64,000 bases of DNA from Tetrapyrgos nigripes (GCA_013368315.1 JAACJM010000098.1:236212-300211); one strand, 5' to 3'; shown: positions 33,562-45,832, counted from the stretch's first letter. The notes: generated by a model not told the origin, from the letters alone. Numbers and translations: made by a program.

Positions 33562-35122
33562 GCGAATCATTAATCGCTACCTTGAGGAGCGAGGAAACTT
33601 TCGCACCAGAGTTGCCCATCTATAAGCTTGCGGATCGGATAGCTGCACTGAACAGTGATCAGGGAGAATTTGGTTTAACAAGTTGACCAAGCCTCCTCGC
33701 TCTACGGTCGAGTAACGAAGTTTCACCAAATCCAAACTCGTGGGTTGCGCAGGCTGAAAGCCCGAAGGTAGGGATGACGTATCAAATGGGGGGTATCTCG
33801 TGGACTAGTGTTCATAGAGAGTTCTATGCATTTCAGTTGCGAACAAAGACGCGTTAGGGCAAAGATTGCCCAAAGAGTTGTCTTTTTCGTGCTGTTGACG
33901 GTATCATTGACCCCGAGTCGTTCAGAGAGTCGAAAATTTTTCAAGCGGGGCCAGGCCAGAGCGATTTGGACAAAGTCCGAGTCTGACACATTGACAGGAC
34001 CGCCGCCTAAAGCGATATCGAGTGTTGTGATGTTAACACAAGGAAAGATGGCTTGCAGGACATCGAAATTGAATGGATGCTGTCCACGCATGAAAGACAT
34101 CTTCAGTGTGTCGAGGCCGGTACAATGAGCTGAAATGGCCCCAAAAAGGCGCTTGCAGTTTGAATCAAGCGACATGGCAACGTCAAGGATGAGAACTCGT
34201 ACGTTCGGGAGATGAGGAAGAAGGGGTATGATCGTCTAGGTGTCTGCAGCACGGATTTCCAACTCCTCCAGAGCGACATGACCCTCTGACCCGAGAGGTC
34301 CAACCTGAGACACCGCTTTCTTATTAATAACGTCAACAAGCTTTAGTCTTTGCAGCACGGTGGAACTGCTTAATGTGTTTGGGGATATGAAACACTTCAG
34401 GATTGGAGATATATCCTTGAATGAGGGTATTGCCACACGAGTGAGCACTGGGAGATTTTCGAGAAGGGCTGCCAGAGGTTCGACAAATTCCTGTCGTGTT
34501 GGCACTGTCATTGTCAAAGAAGTGAGCCTGGGCATACATGCCTGTATAGCTTCGCTCAAGTCAAGCAGATTAGACAAGAGAAGCTCCCAGTGACGAGGTT
34601 GATATGTGTTAATTGTGAATACCTGTATCCCATCAATGCATGACCATCCGTGTATCATCCAGCTGCTTCCATGGACTCCTGCAGCTCAGAGTATGAAGGT
34701 TGGGAAGAATGAGTGACTGCGGTCTGGTCTGGTTCATGACACTGAGAAGGGCAGATGCATCAAATCTCCCGAAGTACACGAGAGAAAGACGACGTATACG
34801 TTTAGAATACTTGGATAGGAAGTGATTCCAAGCCTCTCCGGTAGGAGACGACCCGAAGATCTGAAAACCAATCGTTTAGAACAGAAGCAAACTCTTAGGT
34901 TGGTTGGGTGCATACATATGATTTTTGTCTTCCAGATTGCTGCTTCAACGGGGCCAGAAGCGATGTCCAAGCAATTTCAACAGGGCTTATAACACGCCAG
35001 ATATAATCTAGCACGATTTCTGACCATAACTTGCAGACTGGCACGCATTGTTTCTGGTCCTTTTTCGTCAGATATCCAAAGATTATATGCAAAAGTTCTG
35101 GAATTTGTAGGGCGGGATGCAT
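33562..35122 (-). pseudogene. F-box/LRR-like protein, degenerate copy 4
   Basis: ATG at 35122 opens the F-box exon (HPALQIPELLHIIFGYL, then CVPVCKLWSEIVLDYIWR), nearly identical to the intact gene at 7179. An intron with the same boundaries follows, then IFGSSPTGEAWN. The frame then breaks: a stop after LDDTRMVMH near 34650, shifts around 34330-34240, a stop after EIRAADT, and a shift near 33770 where the text becomes LIRHPYLRAFSLRN instead of the expected LRR tail. At least four lesions make it a pseudogene. It is the direct counterpart of the gene at 7179-8721, including the 3' flank, and precedes ERG2 copy B in the same relative order. Confidence 0.85.
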
Positions 35123-35156
35123 GAGTAGAAAGGGTTTGGTTCAATGTTGGACCGTG

Positions 35157-35169
35157 ACGCGTGACGCGT
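35157..35169. promoter_or_regulatory. Two ACGCGT (MCB-like) hexamers upstream of F-box copy 4
   Basis: ACGCGT occurs at 35157-35162 and 35164-35169, 35-47 bp upstream of the ATG at 35122. Single copies lie 71-76 bp before the F-box start at 4919 (4843-4848) and 79-84 bp before the start at 37621 (37700-37705). In fungi this hexamer is bound by MBF-type G1/S factors. Function here is inferred only. Confidence 0.4.
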
Positions 35170-35509
35170 CGCCGCCGTTGTAGGTATTCTAATTTTAGTG
35201 TACCTGAGTTATACTTTGTTTGTAACGTAGTCGGCTAATTTACTCTCAATTCTCAATTGTCAACCAAGCCAAAACGACTTGAATCTCCACCCTCATCAAC
35301 AACGGCCTGGAATTGCGAGGTGGGCATTTGTAGCCGCATAATAACATTGGGTGTGGAAGTGGGTTTCAGAACGCTGTGGCGGAGGAGTCTACGGACCGGA
35401 AAATAATATACACCTAAGGTCCTGTTGATCACTGTCAGATCTTCAGAAGCCTCGTGCTCCTCTCTAGACTCGAAGTGCGGCCATGATTCACCGTCGTCAT
35501 ACTGTCCAG
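35170..35509. other. Divergent intergenic region between F-box copy 4 and the secreted protein gene
   Basis: No gene seen. It serves as the upstream region for two divergently oriented units; nothing conserved besides the ACGCGT hexamers at its left edge and the TATA box at its right edge. Confidence 0.4.
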
Positions 35510-35517
35510 TATAAAAG
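35510..35517 (+). promoter_or_regulatory. TATA box of small secreted protein gene
   Basis: TATAAAAG lies about 65 bp upstream of the ATG at 35579, a normal distance for a strongly expressed, regulated fungal gene. Confidence 0.55.
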
Positions 35518-35578
35518 TCCAGTCTTCAGTGCGGGGCCATCATTCTGATCCAGACAAGCAAGAGCTACTAGCATTATC

Positions 35579-36083
35579 ATGAAATCCTCCGTTGTCGCCT
35601 TCATCATCGCCTCCTTCGTCGGGCTCTCTGCTGCCGTCGACAACAGATTGTTGTACCAGATCCCAAAGGGCACAAATATCGACCTTTTCAAGACCCAGTG
35701 AGTGTTCTTCACGTAAGCGTAGGATATGTTTCGCTGACCTTCCTACGTTTTACACAGATTCACCTCTTTATGCCAGAAGTGGCCCACATGTGACAACTCT
35801 TTGACGTTTTCGAACATCATCTACCAGCCTGGGGATTTCCAGGGTAAGAACAACCAAAGTGAGTCTGAACAGTAGGATTATGGCGTTGGTTGCTAATCTT
35901 CTTTTCGTTCCTTCACAGCTGAAGTCAAGATCGCTTGCGTGAGTTTCCCAAATTTCTCAAGTGCTTTTTTTAATAATAAAAAATCACTAACGTACCGTTT
36001 GACAGTCCTACATGGACACGGATGGGACTATTGTCACCTTCACGAAGGAAATTGCAGAGGGTTTGGGCGCCATTCCTCTCTAG
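35579..36083 (+). CDS. Small secreted protein, 105 aa
   Basis: Four exons (35579-35697, 35758-35858, 35919-35938, 36006-36083) encode 105 aa; the third is only 20 nt. The N-terminus MKSSVVAFIIASFVGLSAA is a clear signal peptide with likely cleavage after SAA. The mature chain is about 86 residues with three cysteines (SLCQKWPTC and KIACS), an N-glycosylation sequon NQT and a PTCDNSLTF-like loop. No known domain. Size, signal and intron density fit the small secreted proteins of Agaricomycetes, some of which are effectors or hydrophobic surface proteins, but hydrophobin cysteine spacing is absent. It lies between two F-box pseudogenes on the opposite strand and has no counterpart in the left duplication arm. 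Function unknown. Confidence 0.75.
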
Positions 36084-36191
36084 TTTGACGTATTGTATCG
36101 ATTCGTATCATTATGGACTTGGACGTTAACTGAAAATCAAAAGAACGTCTGATAGTACAATACTGGAATTAAGCTGCGACTAGTGTGATAG

Positions 36192-37621
36192 TTAGGGATT
36201 AAGGGGAGTGTGTATGTACAGTTTGCCATCCTTTGACGAGTTCAGAATTCGCTGACAACCTGTACTGATCGAAAGGACTGCTGCCCTCCGCGACATTTGG
36301 CGCGTCTTTCTACAACTGTGCCGCAGTCGATGAATGCTGTTCTCCCAGGAAACCGGGGAAAGTGGTCTTCCAACCTGAAGATGACTCCAATGGCACTGTG
36401 GCAACAGCAAACCCTGAGCTGGCAGAATCTGACCAAACAACGCTGTCAACACCAACTCCTCTCCGTGTTCTAGGGTCATAGGGTAAAGAAACACTGGCCT
36501 TTTTCTGGGTGCTTGATTCGGAGTCTTCGACAATGTCCCGCCATGGCCATGTCTGTAGTTTTTTTCAACCGAGGCCAGTCAAGTGCCAGTTAGGCAATGT
36601 CCGAATCTGGTGATGGTCATAGTAGTGGAAGATAAATGTCCTAATGTCATTGCAGGCCAAGAGAGGCCGCAGATAATCGAATTCAAGGGTAGCTATCTTG
36701 TGAAACTCGAAGTAAAGGTTCACTTTAAGTGTACGAAGGGCAGGGCATTGAGAGATGGCCTGGAAAAAACACTCGCAATCGCTTGGGTTCATCCCAACAA
36801 CCAGGTTAAAGGTCGGAGAAGACGGAAATGAGGGAAAAAGGAGACGAGTGCCCTGGGCTCTGCAATGTAACGGATTTGTAGCTCTGGAAGAGAAGAAAAA
36901 TGACCCTCCAACCAGGCATCTCTAAAGGCAGTGACCTGAATCTCTTTGAGTAAAGTGAGATTTCCGAAAAGAGTTGTCAATGGTCCGACAACACGCGGAT
37001 GTGGGTAGACTTCCAGTGTCAAGGAAGTGAACTTGGGCATTCGTGTTTGGATCACTTCCAACAAGCCTACTACAGTAGGTGAAAGTGTGTACGTCGTCGT
37101 ACATGAACATCGTCGGAGCGCCATCAGAGTCATTGTACCGATCATTGAACAATTCCAGGATAGTAAGGTTTGGAAGGTCTGGTGCTGATGAGGACGGCCT
37201 GGTCCGATTCACGGTACCAAGAAGGGAGGAGAGATCATCTTGCCTATCATACCAGCCCTCGAGACGGCGTATGCGCCAACAGTATTTGGTCAGGAAACGA
37301 TTCCCTGCTTGCGCACTGCGATCTGTCTCGAAGCGTTGAGAGTAAAGTGTTTAGAAATAGCCAAGTAAATCAGGGAAGAGTGACCAGACACATACATACT
37401 CTGTGGTGTAGTTATACGAGTACAGATCTTCCTCCACAGGAGCGATGAGACGTGCCATATCCCGGATATCACCGTTACTTTTGATGTAACGCCAGACATG
37501 GTCCAGGGCGATTTCAGACCAGAAATTGCAGACTGGTACGCAGATATCGTTTTCGGTCGGGTTTTTTCAAACATCCAGGGATTTGGTGCACTAGTTCTGG
37601 TAATTGTAGGACGTGATGCAT
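36192..37621 (-). pseudogene. F-box protein, degenerate copy 5
   Basis: ATG at 37621 begins MHHVLQLPELVHQIPGCL. One extra base near 37535 throws the frame, after which CVPVCNFWSEIALDHVWR resumes in another frame. Further shifts separate VNRTRPSSSAPDLPNL, MPKFTSLTLEVYPHP, LRTLKVNLYFEF and the C-terminal LEHGEELVLTALFGQILPAQ. Linker text such as DMARLIAPVEE and APTMFMYDDVHTFT is closest to copy 1 (DLARLLAPLE, APTMFTYNTIRAFT). Copies 1 and 5 therefore look like the outer members of the inverted duplication. Several independent indels make a functional product unlikely. An ACGCGT hexamer sits 79 bp upstream. Confidence 0.8.
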
Positions 37622-38244
37622 GGGAAGGAGTTTGGATGAACGTGTAGCTTCAGCTTCGTAGTACAGTGAATACGAATCGTTCACTTGTATCAAAGGTGGA
37701 CGCGTCGATGAAAGTTCGAAGGTTAAAAGTCAAAGGACTTCCAAATATGGAAGTTACCTGCAAGCCTCTGGACGACGTTCACGTGCAAACACTTTCTGTT
37801 TCTGACCCACGGAAAAGTTTGATTTGAGTTTCAAGATTAGAATTCCTTGCGTGGCTATAAAAAACTAACTGATACAGAATACAATACTGCAAGATACTAG
37901 TACACGATAACCGTACACTTTTCTACTGACAACAGACAACGACAAGTTAACGAGCGAAAGTGCGAGAGCAAGAGAGACACAGAGACAGAGACATACGGAC
38001 AGAAAGCGGACGAGATAAAGGAACGGCAAAAAGGAACGAATAGCGATGAGAGGCAAGTAGTAGTAAGTATTAGAGACCGATATTATATCGGAAGAACAAA
38101 GAGAGTAAGAAGAGATGGGACCAACAGGCCAAACCGCGGTGACGCGTCAAGACAAGAATAGTTTTAGATGAGCATACCACTGTAATAATAACAATGAGCA
38201 TACTACTTGACATCACACAGAATAAAGCAGAACCAGAGGAACAC
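37622..38244. other. Intergenic
   Basis: No gene seen in about 620 bp. It holds the upstream region of F-box copy 5 (ACGCGT at 37700-37705), GACA/GAGA-rich sequence around 37930-38000 and the 3' flank of the nucleoside transporter. Confidence 0.4.
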
Positions 38245-40620
38245 TCACGCAATGGCAGCTGTCTGCAACGTCGAAAAGTACCCACAAAGCAACGCAGAAA
38301 ACGCCACCTTCACTATAACCCCACTCTTATTGGGAGCCAAAGCCAGAAGGACACCTTGGACACTCAGGGAACTGAGATTCGCGAATCCACACAAAGCGTA
38401 AGATGTTATTGTGTAAGCTCTCGGTGATAGAGGCGTAGCACTTGTCATGAGATTTTGAAGATTTTGATACGCGACAATTTCATTGGAGACCAATTTCGTG
38501 GCGAGCAGTTGGGCGACGGGGAGGATATCTTGATTGGGCACGCCCATAAGAAAGGGTAAAGGATAAAATACGTAGCCCAGTATGAGTTGAAGAGTAAGTT
38601 GGTGTATACCGAAGCCTCGACCAATATATGTGAGCAGACCGTTCGCGCTGTGATGTGAATGAGCATTGAGATGAGTGAGAGGCACAGAGAAGAGATTCAC
38701 ATACACAGCTAATAATGATAAGTAGACCAAAGTGTTGGCTCTAAAAATACAATGAGAAACAAAATAGGATAAAAAGATCTCTCCAAAATACTCACATCAC
38801 TTGTCCCACAATGAACAAACCAAATGTTGCACCCTTGAGTAATGCATGGAAGATGTTGGCCTGAGAGAATATTAGCAATGGTCAGCTGCTACTTGCAAGA
38901 TACATCTCTCACAGGTACTTTAGCAGGATCCTCCTGACCACGGTCAATCACTAGAGAACCACGCGTAACCGGTTCCTCAGTCTCAGGACAACGCATCTTG
39001 CTGATTGCTATGGATGCAGGGATACTCATCACCGAGGAAGTGATAAGATTTTGGGCTGGGACTCCAAGCGAGGTATAGATGGTTATGAAGGTTGCTGATA
39101 CAGTCGAGTAGCCAGAGGTGAAGACTAGGTCTGAGAAGATGGTCAAATTGGGATGAGGTGGCAGAAAGTAGAGGATGCATACGGATTTCAGACTTTGTCA
39201 TGCCTGTATGCCAAAGAATGTTGTCAAACGACACTGCATACGAGTAAAACAACACATACTGCTCATGTAAGGTTTCACTAGGCATGCGGAGTCCCCTTGA
39301 CCGACGACAGGAGAAGCAGTAGCTACGATGGCTTCTGCGCCAGAAATGTCCATGATTTTGTAAAAGAACCACGCCCTGTCATGTCCTGAGTAACATTTCA
39401 AGGAGTCAAAACGCGAACCACGTACAGTTTCTTGATCAACCATTGCATGACGCCCAGATAGTACAAAACCTCAACGACAGCCAGGAATAGGAGTATGGAC
39501 GTTGTCTAGACAGTGTGTCAGTGGATGTACATGCCAAATAGGCCAACAGAAGGTCACTCACCATGTTGACGATGAACCAATGTTTATCCACTGTTTCTTG
39601 GTCAAGCATGAAAAGTTGCGCAGACGCCGTGGATTGGAAAAAATCGATGACAGTGGTGACGATGAAGTGAAAGATGTCGAAACCAGCCTTCGTCTTGAAC
39701 ACAAACAGGGCGATTAGCTGCTGCAAAATCAATCCAACAATGACTGTCGGCCTGTGCGCAAACCGTGATTAGCATCCCCAAGCCCAAGTACAGAGTCTTA
39801 AAACATACCACGGTATGCGGCGACGATTCTGAGACGTCGCCCAAAAACCGGTCTGGAACACGAAGACACCGAGTATCGATTTGGCACGTTGCGCGTACAC
39901 CTGAGGACATGTCAGTGACGGATTCTGTCAAATAGAGAACTCGTGTACACACCTCTTTGGAGTCGACATGAAATCCGAAGACAGAGCCACATAATACACC
40001 CAGTAAACTTATCCAACCGAGACTTATCCGGACACGGTAGGGTATTCGATAAAACGGACGTTCCACGCCTCTATGCCAGTTCCTGCCAATGAAAAAAGAC
40101 GCCCTTGCAGTCGGGATGAATTGGAAAGCTATCAGTCTAGAGACAGAGGCAATTAACTTTTCAAGCGGATGTGCGGAAGGTCGGGGTATGCTTACAGTAG
40201 GATAGACCACGCTATGACTGTCTGTGCTACCCTAAGAAAATTTTGAATCTCAGTGACAGTTTTCTAGATACCAAGGGCATCTTACCAGCCATATCCAGGA
40301 GGTCTCAATATCAAAAGACTTATCCACCATCCCAGAGTCAGAGCGGCGCATAGAAAAAGGACTTGCGATGGACCGCACACACGACTCCATATTGACGGCC
40401 GTCTAGGAAGGTGTTCTTCCGAATCAACCTCCACAGCCGAAATTACAACTCGATCATCCCAAAAATTGGGCTGAGATCCTTCCTGAGGATGCTTTAAAAA
40501 GAGTTGTCCTTTCACTGTCTGGAGGGGTACCATGCTGGGAGATGAACAACTGGGCGTTGCTCGGAAGTATATATTGATGTCCAACTGTGAGAGAAACTCA
40601 GGGTCTGTCCCTGATTCCAT
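38245..40620 (-). CDS. Concentrative nucleoside transporter (CNT/SLC28, NupC family)
   Basis: Roughly nine or ten exons on the minus strand encode a CNT-type transporter, which imports nucleosides with H+ or Na+ at the plasma membrane. Readable signatures in order: a hydrophilic N-terminus with [14 protein letters not shown]; the first membrane helices ([18 protein letters not shown]); [10 protein letters not shown] in the re-entrant region; [34 protein letters not shown], which is the core nucleoside/cation site; [18 protein letters not shown] sequence; and [28 protein letters not shown] near the C-terminus. The start at 40620 (MESGTDPEF) was chosen because the longer frame upstream reads as intergenic sequence. 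The stop is at 38245. It follows RAD16 on the same strand after about 235 bp. No lesion seen, though not every splice site was resolved. Confidence 0.85.
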
Positions 40621-40854
40621 CGTGATTATCTGTACCCACAATTCGGTTCCAACCTGAAAGACTTTTTCTGCAAGCTGTAATGCTATGTACATGTACGTAT
40701 GGTATATTGGGCTGGGCAGAGACAAAAAAAAAGCCATACAAGGTGGAAAATCGTACAAGAAAAGCACTCCGGCCTGGTAATGGGATCATATGACTGGGTC
40801 AAGTGCTGCGCCTGAATCAGAACTGCGCCCGTAGTCGTACCGCGATAAGACGCA

Positions 40855-43800
40855 TTACAACTACATATAATTGAACCGGTCAGCATCACACTGAAAAGTT
40901 GACGAGGAATTCTCACCCTGAACAAGAAAGAAAGCTTGAAGAGCAACATCAGTCAGGAAAAGCAACGTCAATCAACTACTGCGGACTTACATCTTCAGGA
41001 GTCAATCGACCCATAGCCTAAAAGCAGTCCAGACACCCTTGGTCAGGTAAAGGTAGACACCTAGTCTCGACGAGATAACTCACCGAGTCGTCTGGAGATA
41101 GCGTAGCGTCGATCATGGCAGACTTCTTCTCTTGGAGCTGTGGCGCGCGTTTAGAATGTCGACTCATTATAGGGAACCGAGTAGTATCTCTCACCTGTAC
41201 TATCCTGCTTTCTATACTATCCTCCACGACCAATTTGATAGCTTTGACAGGACGGCGTTGGCCTAGACGATGAATACGGTCCATGGCCTCTGCAGTAGCC
41301 GGGAAAGGTATTAGCGATGAGCCCAAGAAGGCCAAGAACATCAAGACGTACGAAATTCAACCTAGAGAATAGACAGACGTCAAATTGTCAGATCCCTGTT
41401 ATGCATGACTATCAAATAGACGCTTGACTCACTGCAGGGTTCCACCAGGGATCCATAAGATATACCCGAGAGGCCTCTGTCAAGTTCAGAGCAACACCAC
41501 CCGCTTTCAAGCTGACAAGGAACACGGTGACGTCAACGTTGTTCACTACACTCGCATCATCAGCAATCACACCAGGTGACGAAGAAAGAAGCACCAACTG
41601 AAATGTTTGATAGTAGCATCTCTTGCTTGAGGGCTCATCGTACCCTCCAATCGACAAATCTTCAGACACAAACACAACTATATCAACACACAAATGTAGA
41701 TAAGCGAGACAAAGCGACACCAACCGTGAATCCAGCCTTCTGCAATCTATACGCAATCAAATCGAGGAAATTGACAAACTGGCTGAAGACAAGACTCTTG
41801 GTGGTAGCGTCCTGGTTTCGAAGGTTGCTGAGTTCCTCGACGAGGGCTTCAATCTTAGTGGAAGATCTCCATTTATCTAGACTGAGACGACCAAGAATCC
41901 CTTGACGAGCATTGGGAACATTTGCTTCCAGATCCAAAGCTGGAGCCTCCAAATCTATAGTCAACATGACATGACACACGGGACAGGCAGGCTATATCAA
42001 CGCAGGATTGAGGTAGGGTCTCCAAGAAGAAGGGACCGAAAACTAACGTTTTGCTCGATAGCAGTGTTCAGATATTGCTTGATACACTCTCGGTCAAAGA
42101 TATGACGACATTTGGACTGGATAGCATCCTCTGCAATGTCGTTACAGATTCTGCAAACAGTGGCTTCGCCAACATTGTCATCCGTCAAGAATTTGTTAGT
42201 GTTTGTCTTGCTGCGAAGGACTAGATCGGGGTGGCATGCCATCTGTCTCATACGTGTCAACAGGCTAAAGATGTTGGAGTAGTCTTGGTAGGAATGTCAG
42301 CACGGTCAATAATAGTTCAGAGATTGTCCACTCACTGTTCAGGACAGTGCCATGATCAAGATACGTGTTGAACTGTCGTTTGGCATCGGAGAAAAGGGAC
42401 AGGTACAACTCCTTCTCTTCTGGGCTAAGGTAGTCTTTGCGGACGACGACAGTCCGAGGAGGTAGCCCAAGATCATCCGCTCGTTGAATCTGGGCGTACA
42501 CCGAAGCATTTCAACAGCTATGCTTGTCCATTGGATGGTTGAGACTCACCTTTGTGCGACGTAGCATCATCCTATCTAATAGAATCTTCAACTTCTTGAA
42601 GGCGATCTTCCCTGGACCCGTCATTCCGTGTTTCTGGATGGGTGTTAAGATCTCGTTGTTCCAAAGGCAAGTCTGCAGAGTAGGTTATATTAGTGAACAG
42701 ATAGATACTTTGGTAGACAGATACTGACATGATTCATAGGGCTGTGTCCACAATCTACACATGGAGTCAGACAGAAAAAGTGAGATAGTCATTAACACGC
42801 ATACCATCACAAGTACGTTTATCAGAAAACTTCCAATGCAGCGACTTGCAGTCACATTTCTTGCCTGAAAGGAGTGAATCAGAATAGTCACGACCTGCAA
42901 ATAAAGAAAATGGCATACAGAAATAATACGAAAAGGGATCACCGCCCAAAAATCGAATAAGTGAATACAGTTCTCCAACACGGTTTTGCAAGGGTGTTCC
43001 AGACAAACACCATCGGTACTCGGCACTCATTTCAAAGACAGCTTTAGCAGTGTTTGTGGAGCGTTCCTTGATGTTGTGGGCTTCATCGAGCTATAAGAGT
43101 AAGGGGATTAACAACGGGAAGTTGAGGGCATAGAAGGATGCGCACAATGATGCGATGCCAGTGAATTAGGTGCAACGGAGATTTCTCCTTGATGATCTTT
43201 CCGCTACGTTTGAAGCCGCTTTCTTGCTTTCGGAACGAACTATTGAAAGGATTGGGTGAGCTCTAGTCCTTCAGCAATGATTCTAAGAATCTTACCTCTC
43301 CACAACTGCGTACGTGGTCAAGACCTGTGTACACAGTGAGAAGGAACCCACAAAAAATCCCAAGACTACGTACAACGTCATGCTTTGACAACTCTTTCAC
43401 ATTTGACTCTCGACTGCTTCCGTGCCATACGCAGACCTTCATGCCATCAGTATGAGTTTCGATTTCATTCTTCCACTGCATGATGGCCACAGTGGGTCTA
43501 TCGGGATGAAAATCGTCAATATCACCAATCGATATCGTTTGCTATAAAATACTCACGCAACAACGAGAGTGGGCTTCTTGTTATCCGATACAAGCAACGA
43601 GATGATCTGGATGGTCTTACCCATTCTAGACATTGAATCAGCAAAGAGAATATAAGCAGCCGTAGACAAATAATTACCCCATTTCATCCTGAAGATACGA
43701 AGTCATTAAACAGCATATAATGAGAGAGTCAAGTCACTTACAGCTAGCATGCCACCCCTCCAGACACCTTGCTCTTGCTTCTTCATCCAGTAAAGACCCT

Positions 43801-45074
43801 CTAGTTGGAAGGGAAGGAGAGTCAGCTTGATGTTCTTGGGTTGTTCGGCTTTTACAGGTGCGATGATTTTGATGTTAGCTTCCAGGTCACCCCAAACGTT
43901 ACTAAGCTCGGGATGATGCTTATGAAGTTGCAAGGTGGTCCTTTCAGCCTGAAAATGAAATCCATAAACTTCAGAACTAGAACAAAAGACGAGGAACCAT
44001 ACGTGTGTCAACTTGCGACCGAGTTTCCGTACAAGCTCGCGTTCCTCCTTCTTGGTAGCTCTTCGTAGAGCGGTGGCTTCTTGGCGTTCACGACGACGAG
44101 CTCTACGCATCTCAGCAACAGTCATGAACTTCTGCTGTGACGCTACTTTGCCCTTTCCTTTCCCTTTCACCTTTGGAGCTTCATCCTCGGAACCAGACTC
44201 TAATGACCGCAACTCGAGGTCGTCCATGGCGGAATCGTCAACAACACTGTTGCCTTGAGCTAGACGACGTTCCGCAGCTTCAGCACGTCGGACAGCTTCA
44301 GGGTTGATGTGACTTCTGGTGTTTCCGGAAGATGACCCAGCACCTTCAGTTTCTGGTTCTCCTCTCCTCGATAGCTCGATTGCGGCTTGAAGTATCATAT
44401 CTTCATCGTCAGATTGGTAAGCTGTCTGGGTCTTCTTTTTCGTAGGAGACTTGCGTGTTGCGACGCGAAGAGGCACTTCATCCTCTGAGTCGTCAGCTTC
44501 GTCGTCGTCGAAGTCCACCTCTATTACTGCTTCTTCATCTTCGGAGTCTACGAATTCTGAGCCGCTGCTATCTGACTCATCGAAATCTTGGTACTCCAGT
44601 TCGGAGTCGGAAACTGCTTCATCTTCACTGGTTGCAGGTACTGGGCGCTTGGTGATTTTGTTCTTCGTATTATAGGCAGCAGGAAGTAGTGCCTGCATAT
44701 AGTTAACAAATGAGTCACTGCAAAACTAGAATGCGCACCTTCTCCTTCCCTTTATTGGCACCCTTCTTGGCCGTCTTGACCTCCACGTAAGGCTTGCCAG
44801 AGACAGCCCGACGCTTTGGTGCAGGTTTGACCACCGACTCTTCTTCTTCCTCGTCACTTGGAGTAGCAGCTCGCTTTTTGTCTGTTTTAGAACGGGTGGC
44901 TCTTCCTGTTTTCACTGTGGTGTCTTGGACATCTGAAACAACTGAGGTATCTCGCGTGGCGACTGTAGAAGCTCTAGTGCTGCTGAAAAGTGGAGATTGG
45001 TTGGTTGACGCCGTCGTGGCTGTGGGTGACGGCGACTGCTGTATACGTTGAGAACTACGTGTACGAGGAGCCAT
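40855..45074 (-). CDS. RAD16: RAD16-like SNF2 ATPase with RING finger (nucleotide excision repair)
   Basis: A multi-exon gene. The N-terminal ~350 residues are acidic/basic low complexity ([15 protein letters not shown]; long Glu/Asp-Ser stretches). The ATPase follows: [17 protein letters not shown], Walker A DEMGMGKT spliced across an intron near 43640, DEAH (about 43085) and [20 protein letters not shown] zinc-binding insert [15 protein letters not shown] lies between the helicase halves. A C3HC4 RING then reads [20 protein letters not shown], followed by PACPVC, and the C-lobe ends with [15 protein letters not shown] and RIHRLGQ. This order is specific to RAD16, which with RAD7 scans non-transcribed DNA for UV lesions and ubiquitinates partners. 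The last residues GRLTPED-LSFLFR-L, split by two small introns, end with TAA at 40855-40857. The gene appears intact. Confidence 0.92.
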
Positions 45075-45406
45075 AATGGTGGCTTCTGGAGAACAAGAGA
45101 TGAAAAATTCTTTGTCTAGCGCCGAAAGGTTACCACGACCGTGCCCTAAGTGGCGTGTGCTTACATATATTGGCGTGACAAAGGAGTCACGTTATCATGT
45201 GATCGCGTTACGTCGCGGTTCCGAAATCTTCAATAAGCGTTACATATGTACGTATCTTGCAAGTTTTCATCCATCTTTTTGATGCAGTCGAGCTCCACAG
45301 CTCCCATATTTTTAGGCTGAAGTGATACTGTAAGTGCGAGGCGATCACCGGGCTAAGTACATAATCCAGTAATTTACTTACAGGAGACTACTTCTTTGAG
45401 CACATG

Positions 45407-45832
45407 CTATACATAGGCAACTCGCTCCTTCCGAATCTCCATCCCCGCGCGGGAACCTCTGTCAACCAACAGAACGAGCCCTTTCTTTGCTTTCGATTTC
45501 TTGAAAGCAGCAGGGACAATGCCATTTCTTGTCGTTACCATCGGAGAACACTGAATGGGGATAGAAGAACGGGAAGAACGACCGTCCAAGAATTGGTACT
45601 TCAAATTGTACTTCAAAACTCCAAATAGTTTCCTGCGAGTCGGCGACGTATTTACATATTGTATGTGCTTCCTTCTGCTTCTGATACCCGGCGATGCATA
45701 TTTTGTCCTGATGTATGAACCACATTTCCGATCAATGCTAAACGCTGTCCTTCCCGTCAAAAGGTCTATGGCCGTCGCCTTCCTGTCCTTGAAGTTGTAT
45801 TCAACCTTGAAACCTAGCTCCATACTATTCAA
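45407..45832 (-). CDS. Hypothetical 141-aa ORF, possibly a DUF6593-like remnant
   Basis: An open frame whose first 35 residues (LGFKVEYNFKDRKATAIDLLTGRTAFSID) resemble the start of the small beta-rich DUF6593 proteins common in Agaricomycetes. The adjacent frame (45725-45462) continues in the style of that family's later part (HSVFSDGNDKKWHC). A one-base frame change would link the two, so this may be a frameshifted gene or an intron I cannot place. A shadow frame on the opposite strand covers the same interval. Low certainty: only composition and loose pattern support it. Confidence 0.28.
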   Translation of the reverse strand: MNSMELGFKVEYNFKDRKATAIDLLTGRTAFSIDRKCGSYIRTKYASPGIRSRRKHIQYVNTSPTRRKLFGVLKYNLKYQFLDGRSSRSSIPIQCSPMVTTRNGIVPAAFKKSKAKKGLVLLVDRGSRAGMEIRKERVAYV

